Assembly (NCBI RefSeq): GCF_002906855.1
Contig: NZ_MINI01000038.1
Location: 248,001-312,000, forward strand
DNA: 64,000 bases
Source: Pseudomonas putida
GTDB taxonomy: Bacteria > Pseudomonadota > Gammaproteobacteria > Pseudomonadales > Pseudomonadaceae
Direction of reading: 5' to 3'
A program made the translations under genes and the position numbers. Shown piece by piece: positions 54,360 to 64,000 of the stretch; the stretch's first letter is position 1, and the number at the start of each line of letters is the position of its first letter. The notes under the pieces were generated by a model. The model did no database searches and was not told the origin of the DNA. It saw only the letters and a list, made by a program, of their open reading frames with translations.

Positions 54360-55232
54360 TCAGATCATCGCATCCCGCAACCGCGGCGTCAGTTCTTCGA
54401 ACAGCGTCTGCACCGAGCGCAACGCCCGGCAATCCGGACGGGTCAGCAGCCACAGCTGGGTATCGCAGCCTGGCAGCGGCCCGCTCAACGCGTCGACTCC
54501 CGGCAGTGCATCCACCATATAGTCCGGCAATGCCGCCACGCCCAACCCGGTGCTCACCAGCTGGGCGATGGTCGACATGCCACTGCACTGGTAGCGCGGG
54601 TTCAGCCCCGGGAATTGCTGGTTGCGCCAGACCACGGTGGGGTGGTCCTGCATGGAATCGTCCGGGGCGATCCACGGCACGCTGCTGGCCGATTCGTTCA
54701 GGCGCTCGCGCCACTGCGGCTGACCGCAGATCACATAAGATGTCGAACCCAGACAACGGCCCACCAGATGCTCCGGCGGCGTATTGGTCAGGCGCAGGGC
54801 GATATCGGCATCGCGCCGGCTGAGGTTGGCGAAGGTGTTGGAAGTGCCCATCTCCAGCGACAACGCCGGGTAGTTCGGCATGAATGCGGCCAGCGCCGGC
54901 AGCAGCAGGCTGTGCATCACCGCCTCGGTGCAGGTCAGGCGCACGGTGCCGCTGACCACTTGCTCGCCGCTGGTCATGGCGATGCGTGCCGCATCCAGCG
55001 CCTGCTCGGCGCGCTCGGCCTGCTCGGCCAGGGCCTGGGCCGTGTCGGTCGGCAGGTAGCCTTTGCGGCTTTTCACGAACAGCGCGGTGCCCAGCGCCGA
55101 CTCCAGCCGGCGAATCGAGCGGAACACGGTCGAAACGTCGACCTTGAGCAGTTCGGCGGCCTTGGCCAGTGAGCGCCCGCGTTCCAGTGCCAGGACCAGG
55201 GAAAGGTCGGCGTGAGTAATCTGATATTGCAT
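54360..55232 (-). CDS. LysR-family regulator of the glutamylation cassette
   Basis: A 290-residue LysR protein. The HTH is ITHADLSLVLALERGRSLAKA and LKVDVSTVFRSIRRLESALG; the effector domain includes ADIALRLTNTPPEHLVGR and LVSTGLGVAALPDYM. It is divergent from the glutamine-synthetase-like gene with 205 bp between, so probably regulates it. The start is uncertain; an ATG at 55274 is also in frame and neither has a strong ribosome-binding site. Confidence 0.88.
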   Translation of the reverse strand: MQYQITHADLSLVLALERGRSLAKAAELLKVDVSTVFRSIRRLESALGTALFVKSRKGYLPTDTAQALAEQAERAEQALDAARIAMTSGEQVVSGTVRLTCTEAVMHSLLLPALAAFMPNYPALSLEMGTSNTFANLSRRDADIALRLTNTPPEHLVGRCLGSTSYVICGQPQWRERLNESASSVPWIAPDDSMQDHPTVVWRNQQFPGLNPRYQCSGMSTIAQLVSTGLGVAALPDYMVDALPGVDALSGPLPGCDTQLWLLTRPDCRALRSVQTLFEELTPRLRDAMI

Positions 55233-55437
55233 TGGTGCACGCTCTGCTTGCCGAATTGCCAATGTCTGTTGCATGAGGGCCATTTTATAGTGAAACGGCC
55301 CCCGGGAATCAATGCGCCCGGTCGGGTAACCAATCCCCACGATGGGAAAGTGAAAAGAACAACAGCTGCAACCATCGTCGCCCGTGAGGCGCCAGCCGTA
55401 TCCCCACATCGCCGCAGCAAATCATAGGATGTAAGCC

Positions 55438-56820
55438 ATGACGTCGGTCACCCCGTGCGCCAGTACTTCCAGCGAGATGAATGACTTCCTTCAGGCCCAT
55501 CCGGATACGCAGTACGTCGATCTGCTGATTTCCGACATGAACGGCGTGGTACGCGGCAAGCGCATCGAGCGCGCCAGCCTGCACAAGGTGTACGAGAAGG
55601 GTATCAACCTGCCGGCCTCGTTGTTCGCCCTCGATATCAATGGCTCGACCGTGGAAAGCACCGGCCTGGGCCTGGACATCGGTGACGCCGACCGTATCTG
55701 CTATCCGATTGCCGGTACGCTGTCCGACGAGCCGTGGCAGAAGCGCCCGACCGCGCAGCTGCTGATGACCATGCACGAACTCGACGGTGAGCCGTTCTTC
55801 GCCGACCCGCGCGAAGTGCTGCGCCAGGTGGTGAGCAAGTTCGACGCCATGGGCCTGGATATCTGCGCCGCGTTCGAGCTTGAGTTCTACCTGATCGACC
55901 AGGACAACCTCAACGGCCGCCCGCAGCCGCCCCGCTCGCCAATCTCGGGCAAGCGCCCACAGTCGACCCAGGTGTACCTGATCGACGACCTCGACGAATA
56001 CGCCGACTGCCTGCAGGACATGCTCGAAGCGGCCAAGGAACAAGGCCTGCCAGCCGATGCCATCGTCAAGGAAAGTGCCCCGGCGCAGTTCGAAGTCAAT
56101 CTGCACCATGTCGCCGACCCGATGAAGGCCTGCGACTATGCGATTCTGCTCAAGCGCCTGATCAAGAACGTCGCCTACGACCATGAGATGGACACCACGT
56201 TCATGGCCAAGCCCTACCCGGGCCAGGCGGGCAATGGCCTGCACGTGCACATTTCGTTGCTGGACAAGAAAACCGGCAAGAACATCTTCGCCAATGAAGA
56301 CCCGCTGCAAAGCGACGCCCTGCGCCACGCCATCGGCGGTGTGCTCGAGACAATGCCGGCGTCGATGGCCTTTCTGTGCCCGAACATCAACTCCTACCGC
56401 CGCTTCGGTGCGCAGTTCTACGTACCGAACGCGCCGAGCTGGGGCCTGGACAACCGCACCGTGGCCGTGCGCGTACCGACCGACAGCAGCGATAACGTGC
56501 GCATCGAGCACCGCGTGGCCGGTGCCGATGCCAACCCGTACCTGATGCTGGCGGCCATCCTTGCCGGCATCCACCACGGCCTGACCAGCAAGATCGAGCC
56601 GGGTGCACCGATCGAAGGCAACTCCTACGAACAGCTGGAGCAGAGCCTGCCGAACAACCTGCGCGACGCCCTGCGTGCGCTGGATGACAGCGAAGTTCTC
56701 AACCAATACATCAGCCCGGACTACATCGACATCTTCGTGGCCTGCAAGGAAAGTGAGCTGGCCGAGTTCGAAGTTTCGATTTCCGACCTCGAGTACAACT
56801 GGTACCTGCACACGGTGTAA
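55438..56820 (+). CDS. Glutamine-synthetase-family gamma-glutamylpolyamine synthetase (PauA/PuuA-like)
   Basis: Member of the GS family, 460 residues. VDLLISDMNGVVRGKRIE at the N-terminus and GQAGNGLHVHISLL (~residues 261-274), ESAPAQFEVN and IEHRVAGADANPYL are typical of PuuA/PauA enzymes that glutamylate putrescine or other amines. The partner amidohydrolase gene is four bases downstream and an amino-acid/polyamine permease follows, supporting the pathway. Exact amine unknown; P. putida has several paralogues. Confidence 0.9.
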   Translation: MTSVTPCASTSSEMNDFLQAHPDTQYVDLLISDMNGVVRGKRIERASLHKVYEKGINLPASLFALDINGSTVESTGLGLDIGDADRICYPIAGTLSDEPWQKRPTAQLLMTMHELDGEPFFADPREVLRQVVSKFDAMGLDICAAFELEFYLIDQDNLNGRPQPPRSPISGKRPQSTQVYLIDDLDEYADCLQDMLEAAKEQGLPADAIVKESAPAQFEVNLHHVADPMKACDYAILLKRLIKNVAYDHEMDTTFMAKPYPGQAGNGLHVHISLLDKKTGKNIFANEDPLQSDALRHAIGGVLETMPASMAFLCPNINSYRRFGAQFYVPNAPSWGLDNRTVAVRVPTDSSDNVRIEHRVAGADANPYLMLAAILAGIHHGLTSKIEPGAPIEGNSYEQLEQSLPNNLRDALRALDDSEVLNQYISPDYIDIFVACKESELAEFEVSISDLEYNWYLHTV

Positions 56821-56824
56821 GCCC

Positions 56825-57580
56825 ATGAGCGCAATTGCGGTCCCCTTGATCGGTATCATCGCCTGCCGCCAGCAGGTGGGGAAGAACTCGTCGCACACGG
56901 TGGGCGACAAGTACGTGGAGGCCGCCGGCTTCGCCGGATTGCCGCTGATTCTGCCGGCCCGCGACGGCGGCAGTGACACGCAGGCGCTGCTGGCCCAGCT
57001 CGACGGCATTGTTTTCACCGGCTCGCCTTCAAATATCGAGCCGCATCATTACAATGGCGCCGCCAGCGCTGAAGGGACCCGGCACGACCTTGCCCGTGAC
57101 CGGCTGACCCTGCCGCTGCTGCAGGCGGCGATTGCCGCTGGCGTGCCGGTGTTCTGCATCTGCCGTGGCTTCCAGGAACTGAACGTGGCCCTGGGCGGCA
57201 GCTTGCACCAGCGTGTGCAGGAGCTGCCCGGCTACATGGACCATCGTGAACCCGAGGATGCACCCCTGGAGGTGCAATACGGCCCTCGTCATCCCGTCAG
57301 CGTTGCGCCTGGCGGGTTGTTCGAGCGCCTGGGCCTGGCTGTGCAGTTCGAGGTCAACTCGCTGCACAGCCAGGGCATCGACCGTCTGGCCCCAGGCCTG
57401 CGGGTCGAGGCACGGGCCCCGGATGGCCTGATCGAAGCAGTGTCGATGCCTGACGCGCCGGGCTTTGTACTTGGCGTGCAGTGGCACCCTGAATGGCGTT
57501 TCGCCGACAACCCGGTCTCCCGGAGCCTTTTCCAGGCGTTCCGCGAGGCCTGTATTGCCCATGCTGCACGGGAGGTCTGA
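56825..57580 (+). CDS. Gamma-glutamyl-GABA hydrolase family protein (PuuD/PauD-like)
   Basis: A 251-residue class I glutamine amidotransferase-like enzyme that would release glutamate from a gamma-glutamylated intermediate. Nucleophile Cys113 in CICRGFQELN and the His-Glu pair in QWHPEW complete the triad. FTGSPSNIEPHHY is typical of the PuuD group. It begins four bases after the synthetase stop. Confidence 0.92.
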   Translation: MSAIAVPLIGIIACRQQVGKNSSHTVGDKYVEAAGFAGLPLILPARDGGSDTQALLAQLDGIVFTGSPSNIEPHHYNGAASAEGTRHDLARDRLTLPLLQAAIAAGVPVFCICRGFQELNVALGGSLHQRVQELPGYMDHREPEDAPLEVQYGPRHPVSVAPGGLFERLGLAVQFEVNSLHSQGIDRLAPGLRVEARAPDGLIEAVSMPDAPGFVLGVQWHPEWRFADNPVSRSLFQAFREACIAHAAREV

Positions 57581-57697
57581 CAGCAGTCAGCCAAAAGTCC
57601 GGGATGACTCACCCCCGGCAGCGCGCTTTCAATGAGTGGAAGCAGGCCTTGGGAACGAGGCCTGTGAAAACAATTCCAATAGTTACGGCAAAAACTC

Positions 57698-59236
57698 ATG
57701 AGCAATTACACAGAAGCCGGCCGCCCACCCGATGTGGCCGACTCGGGCAGCACTCAGCGCAGCAAAGGTCTGGCCAAGGGCCGACTTGGCCTGCTGGCCA
57801 GCGTGGTGCTGGGCATTTCCACCATCGCCCCGGTCTACACCCTGACCGGCGCCCTTGGCCCGACCGTACGTGAGGTCGGTGCTCATCTTCCAGCCGTGTT
57901 CATTGTCGGCTTCCTGCCGATGCTGCTGGTTGCCCTGGGCTACCGCGAGCTGAACTCGGCCGAGCCGGATAGCGGCACTTCGTTTACCTGGTCGGCCCGT
58001 GCCTTCGGCCCAATGATTGGCTGGATCGGTGGTTGGGGGCTGGTCGTTGCCACCACCATCGTGCTGTCCAACCTGGCGGGTGTTGCCGTCGACTTCTTCT
58101 ATCTGTTCCTCAGTCAGATCACCGGCCACCATGAGCTGGCGGCGCTGGCCGACAACCTGTTGATCAATGTCACCACCTGTTGCGTGTTCATTGCCATGGC
58201 GGTGTGGATCTGCTGCCGCGGCATGGCCACCACCATGACCGTGCAATACGGCCTGGTGGCGCTGCAGCTGATGGTATTGCTCGGCTTTGCCTTCGCGGCC
58301 TTCGGCAGCACCACCGCGCCGCCGCCGCTGGAGTTCGATTTCGCCTGGTTCAACCCGTTCGGTGTCGAGTCGTTCTCGGCCTTCGCTGCGGGGCTGTCGC
58401 TGTCGATCTTCATTTTCTGGGGGTGGGACGTGTGCCTGACCGTCAGCGAAGAGTCGGTCGGCAGTGACGAGGTGCCGGGCAAGGCGGCCACCTGGACCGT
58501 GCTGCTGATCCTTGGCCTGTACCTGGTTACCGCCATTGCCACCCTGCAGTTCGCCGGCATCAGCGAGCAGGGCCTGGGCCTGAACAACCCGCGCATCCAG
58601 GAAAACGTGTTCGCGCACCTGGCCGGGCCGGTGATGGGGCCGTTGGCGATCCTGATGTCGATTGCGGTGCTGGCGAGTACCGCGGCGTCGCTGCAGTCGA
58701 CCTTCGTTTCGCCGGCGCGCACGCTGTTGGCCATGGGTTACTACGGCGCAGTGCCGCAGAAGTTCGCCAGCGTCTGCCCGCGTTCACAAACGCCGCGTTA
58801 CGCAACCATCTGCGCCGGTGTGGCGGCAGGCCTGTTCTACGTGACCATGCGCACCCTGAGCGAGAACGTGCTGGCAGACACCATCACGGCGCTGGGCATG
58901 ATGATCTGCTTCTACTATTCGCTGACGGCGTTCGCCTGTGTCTGGTACTTCCGTGACAGCCTGTTCGGCAGCCTGCGGCACTTCTTCATGCGCGGCCTGT
59001 GCCCGTTGGTGGGAGGGGTGATCCTATCGGTGATCTTCGTGCGCACGGCCATCGACAGCGCCTCGCCGGACTTCGGCAGCGGCTCGCATGTGGCCGGGCT
59101 GGGGTTGGTGTTCGTGATTGCGGCGATCATTTCGGCACTGGGGATCGTGCTGATGATGATTTCGCGGATGCGTGCGCCGGCTTACTTCCTCGGGGCGACC
59201 CTGCGCCAGCAGGCTACCTTGCCACTGCAGGAATGA
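57698..59236 (+). CDS. APC-superfamily amino acid/polyamine permease
   Basis: A 512-residue transporter with about 12 hydrophobic helices. GLLASVVLGISTIAPVYTLTGALG is the conserved first-helix region and ELNSAEPDSGTSFTWSARAFG follows as in APC exchangers. Substrate unknown; its place behind the glutamylation genes suggests putrescine or a related amine. It lies 117 bp after the amidohydrolase. Confidence 0.9.
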   Translation: MSNYTEAGRPPDVADSGSTQRSKGLAKGRLGLLASVVLGISTIAPVYTLTGALGPTVREVGAHLPAVFIVGFLPMLLVALGYRELNSAEPDSGTSFTWSARAFGPMIGWIGGWGLVVATTIVLSNLAGVAVDFFYLFLSQITGHHELAALADNLLINVTTCCVFIAMAVWICCRGMATTMTVQYGLVALQLMVLLGFAFAAFGSTTAPPPLEFDFAWFNPFGVESFSAFAAGLSLSIFIFWGWDVCLTVSEESVGSDEVPGKAATWTVLLILGLYLVTAIATLQFAGISEQGLGLNNPRIQENVFAHLAGPVMGPLAILMSIAVLASTAASLQSTFVSPARTLLAMGYYGAVPQKFASVCPRSQTPRYATICAGVAAGLFYVTMRTLSENVLADTITALGMMICFYYSLTAFACVWYFRDSLFGSLRHFFMRGLCPLVGGVILSVIFVRTAIDSASPDFGSGSHVAGLGLVFVIAAIISALGIVLMMISRMRAPAYFLGATLRQQATLPLQE

Positions 59237-59241
59237 TGCAA

Positions 59242-59263
59242 GGGGCCGCAAAGCGGCCCCTTT
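59242..59263. terminator. Terminator between convergent permease and gmk
   Basis: GGGGCCGC-AAA-GCGGCCCC is a perfect 8-bp stem followed by TTT, five bases after the permease stop. Confidence 0.78.
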
Positions 59264-59270
59264 CGATTTA

Positions 59271-60768
<1,498 letters not shown>

Positions 60769-60973
60769 GGGAAGTACCTCGCGTAAATGAATTGAAGGCG
60801 CGCGATTGTAGCGCAGTGCGCACGTGGCGCCCAATCCGCCCATGTTACAGAGCGCGTGCCAGGGAGTGGGAAAAGGCGACAGGCTGCCAAGGGCGCGACA
60901 ATAGGCATGTCCTCTGGGGGCGACGGGCTCTATAATGGCGGGCAGATTCAAAGTCCCAGTACAGGTATCCCAG

Positions 60974-61696
60974 ATGAAACGTCCAAGTGGTCGCGCCGCC
61001 GATCAGCTCCGCTCGATCCGCATCACCCGCAACTACACCAAGCACGCCGAAGGGTCGGTACTGGTCGAGTTCGGTGACACCAAGGTCATCTGCACGGTCA
61101 GCGTCGAAAACGGCGTGCCGCGCTTCCTGAAAGGCCAGGGCCAAGGTTGGCTGACCGCCGAGTACGGCATGCTGCCGCGCTCCACCGGCGAGCGTAACCA
61201 GCGCGAAGCCAGCCGTGGCAAGCAAGGTGGCCGCACCCTGGAAATCCAGCGCCTGATCGGCCGCTCGCTGCGCGCCGCCCTGGACATGAGCAAGCTCGGT
61301 GATATCACCCTGTACATCGACTGCGACGTGATCCAGGCCGATGGCGGCACCCGCACCGCTTCGATCACTGGCGCCATGGTCGCCCTGTGCGACGCCCTGG
61401 CCGTGATCAAGAAGCGCGGTGGCCTGAAGGCCGGCAACCCGCTCAAGCACATGATCGCTGCCGTGTCGGTGGGCATGTACCAAGGTGAAGCAGTACTCGA
61501 CCTGGACTACCTGGAAGACTCCGCTGCAGAAACCGACCTCAACGTGGTCATGACCAGCGCCGGTGGTTTCATCGAAGTACAGGGCACTGCCGAAGGTGCG
61601 CCGTTCCAGCCTGAAGACTTCAACGCCATGCTGGCGCTGGCGCAAAAGGGCATGAGCGAAATCTTCGAACTGCAGAACGCCGCGTTGGCCGACTGA
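60974..61696 (+). CDS. rph: Ribonuclease PH
   Basis: Phosphorolytic 3'-5' exoribonuclease finishing tRNA 3' ends, 240 residues. [29 protein letters not shown] (phosphate-binding region) and [11 protein letters not shown] are conserved. Unlike the frameshifted rph of E. coli K-12 the frame is intact. The ATG at 60974 gives the family N-terminus. Confidence 0.97.
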   Translation: MKRPSGRAADQLRSIRITRNYTKHAEGSVLVEFGDTKVICTVSVENGVPRFLKGQGQGWLTAEYGMLPRSTGERNQREASRGKQGGRTLEIQRLIGRSLRAALDMSKLGDITLYIDCDVIQADGGTRTASITGAMVALCDALAVIKKRGGLKAGNPLKHMIAAVSVGMYQGEAVLDLDYLEDSAAETDLNVVMTSAGGFIEVQGTAEGAPFQPEDFNAMLALAQKGMSEIFELQNAALAD

Positions 61697-61708
61697 CTGT
61701 TCCTGCAG

Positions 61709-61746
61709 ACACAAAAAAGCCGACATCACTGTCGGCTTTTTTGTGT
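61709..61746. terminator. Bidirectional terminator between rph and crc
   Basis: AAAAAAGCCGACA-TCAC-TGTCGGCTTTTTT is a perfect inverted repeat (extending to ACAC/GTGT) that gives a T-run on both strands, placed between convergent genes. Confidence 0.95.
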
Positions 61747-61757
61747 CTGAGCAGGGC

Positions 61758-62537
61758 TCAGATGGTCAACGTCCAGTCGTAGTCGACAATCAGCGGCGCA
61801 TGCTGGGAGAAGCGCGGCTGACGCGGCAGGCGGGCATTGCGCACGAAGCGGCGCAGGCCCGGGGTGAGGATCTGGTAGTCGAACCGGTAGCCCAGGTTGA
61901 GCATCTCGGCCTGCTCGTTGTCCGGCCACCAGCTGTACTGGTCGCCTTCACGGCTGACTTCGCGCAAGGCATCGACATAGCCCATGTCGCCGGTGATCGC
62001 ATCCATCCATGCCCGCTCTGGCGGCAGGAAGCCCGGCGACTGCTGGCTGTCACGCCAGTTCTTGATGTCGAGCTTCTGTTGCGCCACGTAGAACGAGCCG
62101 CAATAGATGTATTCGCGACGCTTGCGACGCTGCTTGTCCAGGTACTTGGCGAAGTCGTCCATCAACTTGAATTTCTGGTTCAAGTCTTCGTCGCCGTTCA
62201 TACCCGAAGGCAGCAGCAGGCTGGCAATACTGACTTTGTCGAAATCTGCTTGCAGATAACGCCCGTAGCGGTCGGCTGTCTCGAAACCCAGGCCGGTGAT
62301 GACTGCCTTGGGCTGCATGCGCGAGTACAGTGCCACGCCACCTTGGGCGGGTACCTCCGCGTCGCAGGCATAAAGGAAATAGCCATCGAGCTGGAAAGCT
62401 GGGTCGTCGAGTTCAAAGGCCGAGGCGCGGGTATCCTGAAGGCAGATGACGTCGGCATTCTGGGCTTGCAGCCAGCTGAGCAATCCACGCTCGGCTGCAG
62501 CCTGAATGCCATTCACGTTCACACTGATGATCCGCAT
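61758..62537 (-). CDS. crc: Catabolite repression control protein Crc
   Basis: A 259-residue protein of the endonuclease/exonuclease/phosphatase fold. With Hfq it blocks translation of mRNAs bearing AANAANAA motifs when preferred substrates are present. MRIISVNVNGIQAA, LQAQNADVICLQ and the C-terminal DYDWTL are typical. The ATG at 62537 is chosen over one four codons upstream. Divergent from pyrE, as in other pseudomonads. Confidence 0.96.
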   Translation of the reverse strand: MRIISVNVNGIQAAAERGLLSWLQAQNADVICLQDTRASAFELDDPAFQLDGYFLYACDAEVPAQGGVALYSRMQPKAVITGLGFETADRYGRYLQADFDKVSIASLLLPSGMNGDEDLNQKFKLMDDFAKYLDKQRRKRREYIYCGSFYVAQQKLDIKNWRDSQQSPGFLPPERAWMDAITGDMGYVDALREVSREGDQYSWWPDNEQAEMLNLGYRFDYQILTPGLRRFVRNARLPRQPRFSQHAPLIVDYDWTLTI

Positions 62538-62617
62538 AAATGGCCCCAAAAATCTCGTGCGTGTATGATACCCGAGCTCAACCCATTTAGCTAAATCCGT
62601 GGTGTCCGGGACCTTAC

Positions 62618-63259
62618 ATGCAGCCGTATCAGCGCGACTTCATCCGTTTTGCCATCGATCGCGGCGTGCTGCGCTTCGGTGAATTCACCCTGAAATCGGG
62701 GCGTACCAGCCCGTATTTCTTCAATGCCGGCCTGTTCAACACCGGTTCCGCCCTTGCGCAACTGGGCCGTTGCTACGCGGCAGCCATCGTCGACAGCAAG
62801 ATCCCGTTCGACGTGCTGTTTGGCCCAGCCTACAAGGGTATCCCCCTGGCGGCGGCCACCGCCGTGGCCCTGGCCGATCAGCACCAGCTCGACGTGCCGT
62901 GGTGCTTCAACCGCAAGGAAGCCAAGGATCACGGCGAAGGCGGCAGCCTGGTAGGCGCGCCGCTGGCCGGTGACGTGCTGATCATCGACGACGTGATCAC
63001 TGCCGGTACCGCGATTCGCGAAGTGATGCAGATCATCAACGCCCAGCAGGCCAAGGCCGCTGGCGTGCTGATCGCACTGAACCGCGAAGAGCGCGGCAAT
63101 GGCGAGCTGTCGGCGATTCAGGAAGTGGAGCGTGACTTCGGTATTCCTGTAGTCAGCATCGTTTCGCTGACCCAGGTACTGGAGTTCCTGGCGGACGATC
63201 CGCAGCTCAAGCAGCATCTGCCGGCTGTCGAGGCATACCGGGCTCAGTACGGGATCTGA
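62618..63259 (+). CDS. pyrE: Orotate phosphoribosyltransferase
   Basis: Converts orotate and PRPP to orotidine monophosphate in pyrimidine synthesis. 213 residues. PRPP-binding motif [17 protein letters not shown] (residues ~119-135) and the N-terminal [16 protein letters not shown] for orotate are intact. The ATG at 62618 has no strong ribosome-binding site. Followed by a bidirectional terminator. Confidence 0.97.
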   Translation: MQPYQRDFIRFAIDRGVLRFGEFTLKSGRTSPYFFNAGLFNTGSALAQLGRCYAAAIVDSKIPFDVLFGPAYKGIPLAAATAVALADQHQLDVPWCFNRKEAKDHGEGGSLVGAPLAGDVLIIDDVITAGTAIREVMQIINAQQAKAAGVLIALNREERGNGELSAIQEVERDFGIPVVSIVSLTQVLEFLADDPQLKQHLPAVEAYRAQYGI

Positions 63260-63275
63260 TCCTGGCCCGGTAACG

Positions 63276-63311
63276 AAAAAAGGCGACCTTCGTGAGAAGG
63301 TCGCCTTTTTT
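63276..63311. terminator. Bidirectional terminator between pyrE and argB
   Basis: AAAAAAGGCGACCTTC-GTGA-GAAGGTCGCCTTTTTT is a perfect 16-bp inverted repeat giving T-runs on both strands. Confidence 0.95.
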
Positions 63312-63339
63312 GTGACGCCTGTTACGGCCTCTTCGCGGG

Positions 63340-64000
<661 letters not shown>

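Overview
This 64 kb window is chromosomal DNA of a Pseudomonas of the P. putida group. The evidence is high GC, CTG/GCC-rich codon use, P. putida-type REP palindromes, and a gene order that matches from memory the stretch between argB and the third zwf paralogue of P. putida, with the same blocks in P. aeruginosa (PA5331-PA5439 region). No rRNA, tRNA, insertion sequence, prophage or CRISPR array was seen. Nearly all of it is core genome, densely packed in short operons separated by strong hairpins.

Layout: 1-0.6 kb, end of an EAL c-di-GMP phosphodiesterase. 0.6-7.7 kb, central carbon: zwf and a divergent HexR-like RpiR regulator sharing a HexR-type operator, then pycR divergent from the two-subunit pyruvate carboxylase pycA-oadA. 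7.7-9.5 kb, an accessory HipA-type kinase with an XRE antitoxin-like partner, preceded by four operator-like palindromes 41-42 bp apart. 9.5-13 kb, PaiB-GNAT-GNAT facing a MocR regulator whose linker codes a 12-bp repeat of DnaA-box-like 9-mers. 13-16.2 kb, polyamine uptake and deacetylation (PotF-like, AphA, AraC regulator). 16.4-19.6 kb, aspA, a HypT-like LysR regulator and an orphan secreted zinc-metalloprotease-like protein. 19.8-25.4 kb, purEK, small envelope proteins, a mutarotase, a thioesterase and an MFS transporter. 25.6-38.1 kb, the phosphate regulon: pstS, pstCAB-phoU, phoR and phoB with Pho boxes, and between them a response regulator, an M23 peptidase and a CNNM/CBS protein. 38.3-47.1 kb, a YxFxxD-repeat protein, ubiCA, rubredoxin and its reductase, an HU protein, an SCP2-like protein, a YbaK/HDOD protein, recG and oxyR. 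47.2-54.2 kb, exbBD-tonB, an NAD-dependent epimerase-like protein, a lipoprotein, ridA, spoT and rpoZ. 54.4-59.2 kb, a second polyamine/glutamylation cassette (LysR, glutamine-synthetase-like enzyme, class I amidotransferase, APC permease). 59.3-64 kb, gmk, yicC, rph, crc, pyrE and the start-less argB.

The genes join several stress and nutrient circuits: phosphate starvation (PhoBR/Pst), stringent response (SpoT, omega subunit, Gmk), peroxide and possibly hypochlorite sensing (OxyR, HypT-like), iron uptake energisation (TonB-ExbBD) and catabolite repression (Crc). The two items most worth a second look are the DnaA-box-like array inside mocR and the regularly phased operator array in front of the HipA-like module.
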